A DNA stretch of 64,000 bases from Thunnus maccoyii. Lineage: Eukaryota > Chordata > Actinopteri > Scombriformes > Scombridae. Location: the NCBI RefSeq assembly GCF_910596095.1, contig NC_056550.1, positions 7,030,501 to 7,094,500 of the forward strand, given 5' to 3'. A program made the translations under genes and the position numbers. Below, piece by piece: positions 62,731-64,000 of this stretch. Positions within the stretch are counted from its first letter, which is position 1. Every line of letters starts with the position of its first letter. The notes below the pieces were generated by a model. The model was not told the DNA's origin, ran no database searches, and saw only the letters and a list, made by a program, of their open reading frames with translations.

Positions 62731-64000
62731 TAGAGGCACAGAATTTGACTTATTAATGTTGGAGTTCATGTATTAAATTTTAGCTTTTAAAGCTTTTACA
62801 AATAAACATGCCCAAGAAAACACAATAGTTCATTTTTTTTAGATTTTTTTTCATTGTTTTTTGGTGTAAACACCATACAGTAGCAGCCAAGAGAAAACCT
62901 TATTGGCAGAAATGGTTAGACTGAATAAAACTCCATGATGTCATGGCTAATTTTTTATTGTAACTCCGTTATGTGATGATTATTTTATTGCATTTGTAGT
63001 TTCCATTAAACAGCCCTCCCTCATTTTTATGTAAAGAACAAAGTCGTGTCGAATTCTCAGGGGAAATGAACTGAATCCTTAAAAACTTTGATTTCACTTT
63101 AAAAAATACACATGGCAGAAACTTTTATGATACAAATCAAGAAGAACAAGTTAGACCCTTTAAAAAAAATTTAATAAGCATCTCGTTATATTCATGAAGC
63201 TTCATAAATTCCAACTAAAAGCAACTCCAACCTCTGCTGGACCACTTCAAGCAAATTTCAAATTACTCTGCTGGTACATAACACATGCAGGGCTAATAGG
63301 GAGGTTGGGCTTCCACTTCAAACACTGGCTTTATGGTGAACGTTTGGCAGAGCGCGCTCACACACAGAGAGCAAATTTCTCACATTTAACGTGCGATCCT
63401 CCCAACTAACAGCTTAAACAGACTTTGAAGTGCGTTCCATTCGCCCATTAATGGGAAACATTATTCAGGCAGTGTTTGCAAGGAACTCTTTGCCAAAAAG
63501 CTTTACATTGGAAACTCAATCTGAAGAGCACACAGTCTGTCTGATCTGAACGCTGCAGAGGACACAAAGCCCGCTCTCAAGAAGCTTAAAGACACGCACA
63601 TGCCTAACACATACCCACATACATTTACGTTCAAACATGCGCACAGTAGACAGACACTGTGCTGTGAGAGTGAAATACTACAATTAATCATGTTTTTTAC
63701 TCTTCTGCGTGCTTTGAGAGCAGACCTAATGAAGAATCCTATAGTCATTATGGGTGGAGAGAAGCAGTGTAATTTGATTGAGGTTTTATGCTGGTGCAAG
63801 GCCCAGTTCCCCATCTGTGATGGTCTGGAAGGAAAACACAGTCTGCTCTAATGTGAATGATTTCTCACTAGGTTTTAGTGCTAAGATTACTTTTTATTGT
63901 ATGGAATATGTAGAGTCAGCAGAGGACAGGCCAGAGACATACTGTAGTCATTTGAAAGCTGATATTTGTTTTGTAATAGCACTGGTCTTGTAAACCACTC

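Larger units (their letters stand above)
58134..64000 (+). other. ntn1: ntn1 intron 2 (continues past the window)
   Basis: No exon seen. It contains a (CA)n tract, a foldback-element copy, a G-rich run at 61015-61036, a 19-nt poly-A run, and an unexplained GC-richer segment at about 61.4-62.2 kb. Confidence 0.6.

Overview
This window looks like teleost (ray-finned fish, probably percomorph) nuclear DNA. Its genes are split by short introns with canonical GT/AG sites. It is rich in (CA)n/(TG)n microsatellites and in short inverted-repeat elements typical of fish genomes. There are no bacterial-type operons, no CRISPR array and no rRNA. I assigned the genes by translating exons and comparing them with remembered vertebrate protein families; no database was searched.

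Layout. (1) 1.65-2.48 kb, minus strand: one clear exon of a bMERB-domain gene (BMERB1/C16orf45-like), a possible tiny first coding exon, and the rest beyond the left edge. (2) 8.06-9.88 kb, minus: intact single-exon mfsd6l, an MFS transporter. (3) 12.24-19.53 kb, minus: pik3r6 (p84/p87), 19 coding exons, one exon junction unresolved. (4) 20.44-27.45 kb, minus: pik3r5 (p101), 17 coding exons that join in frame to 877 residues. (5) 32.43 kb to the right edge, plus: netrin-1 (ntn1), with a 5'UTR intron, the large first coding exon, a 24.5-kb intron and the second coding exon. The last exons lie outside the window.

The order mfsd6l - pik3r6 - pik3r5 - ntn1 matches the human 17p13.1 block, which supports the calls. 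The two PI3K-gamma regulatory subunits lie head-to-tail: the p101 stop is only about 0.4-0.5 kb from the presumed p84 5' exon. Both bind p110-gamma and couple it to G-beta-gamma. MFSD6L and netrin-1 are functionally unrelated neighbours.

The rest is introns and spacers holding mobile-element relics: a Tc1-type stub, TTAA-flanked MITEs, foldback elements, a nested insertion, and a minisatellite family present in two opposite-facing arrays. I found no undescribed multi-gene system. The most interesting observations are the unusual p84 splice junction and micro-exon, UG/CA repeats beside splice sites in matching introns of the paired genes, the bMERB gene beside mfsd6l, and several unexplained segments.
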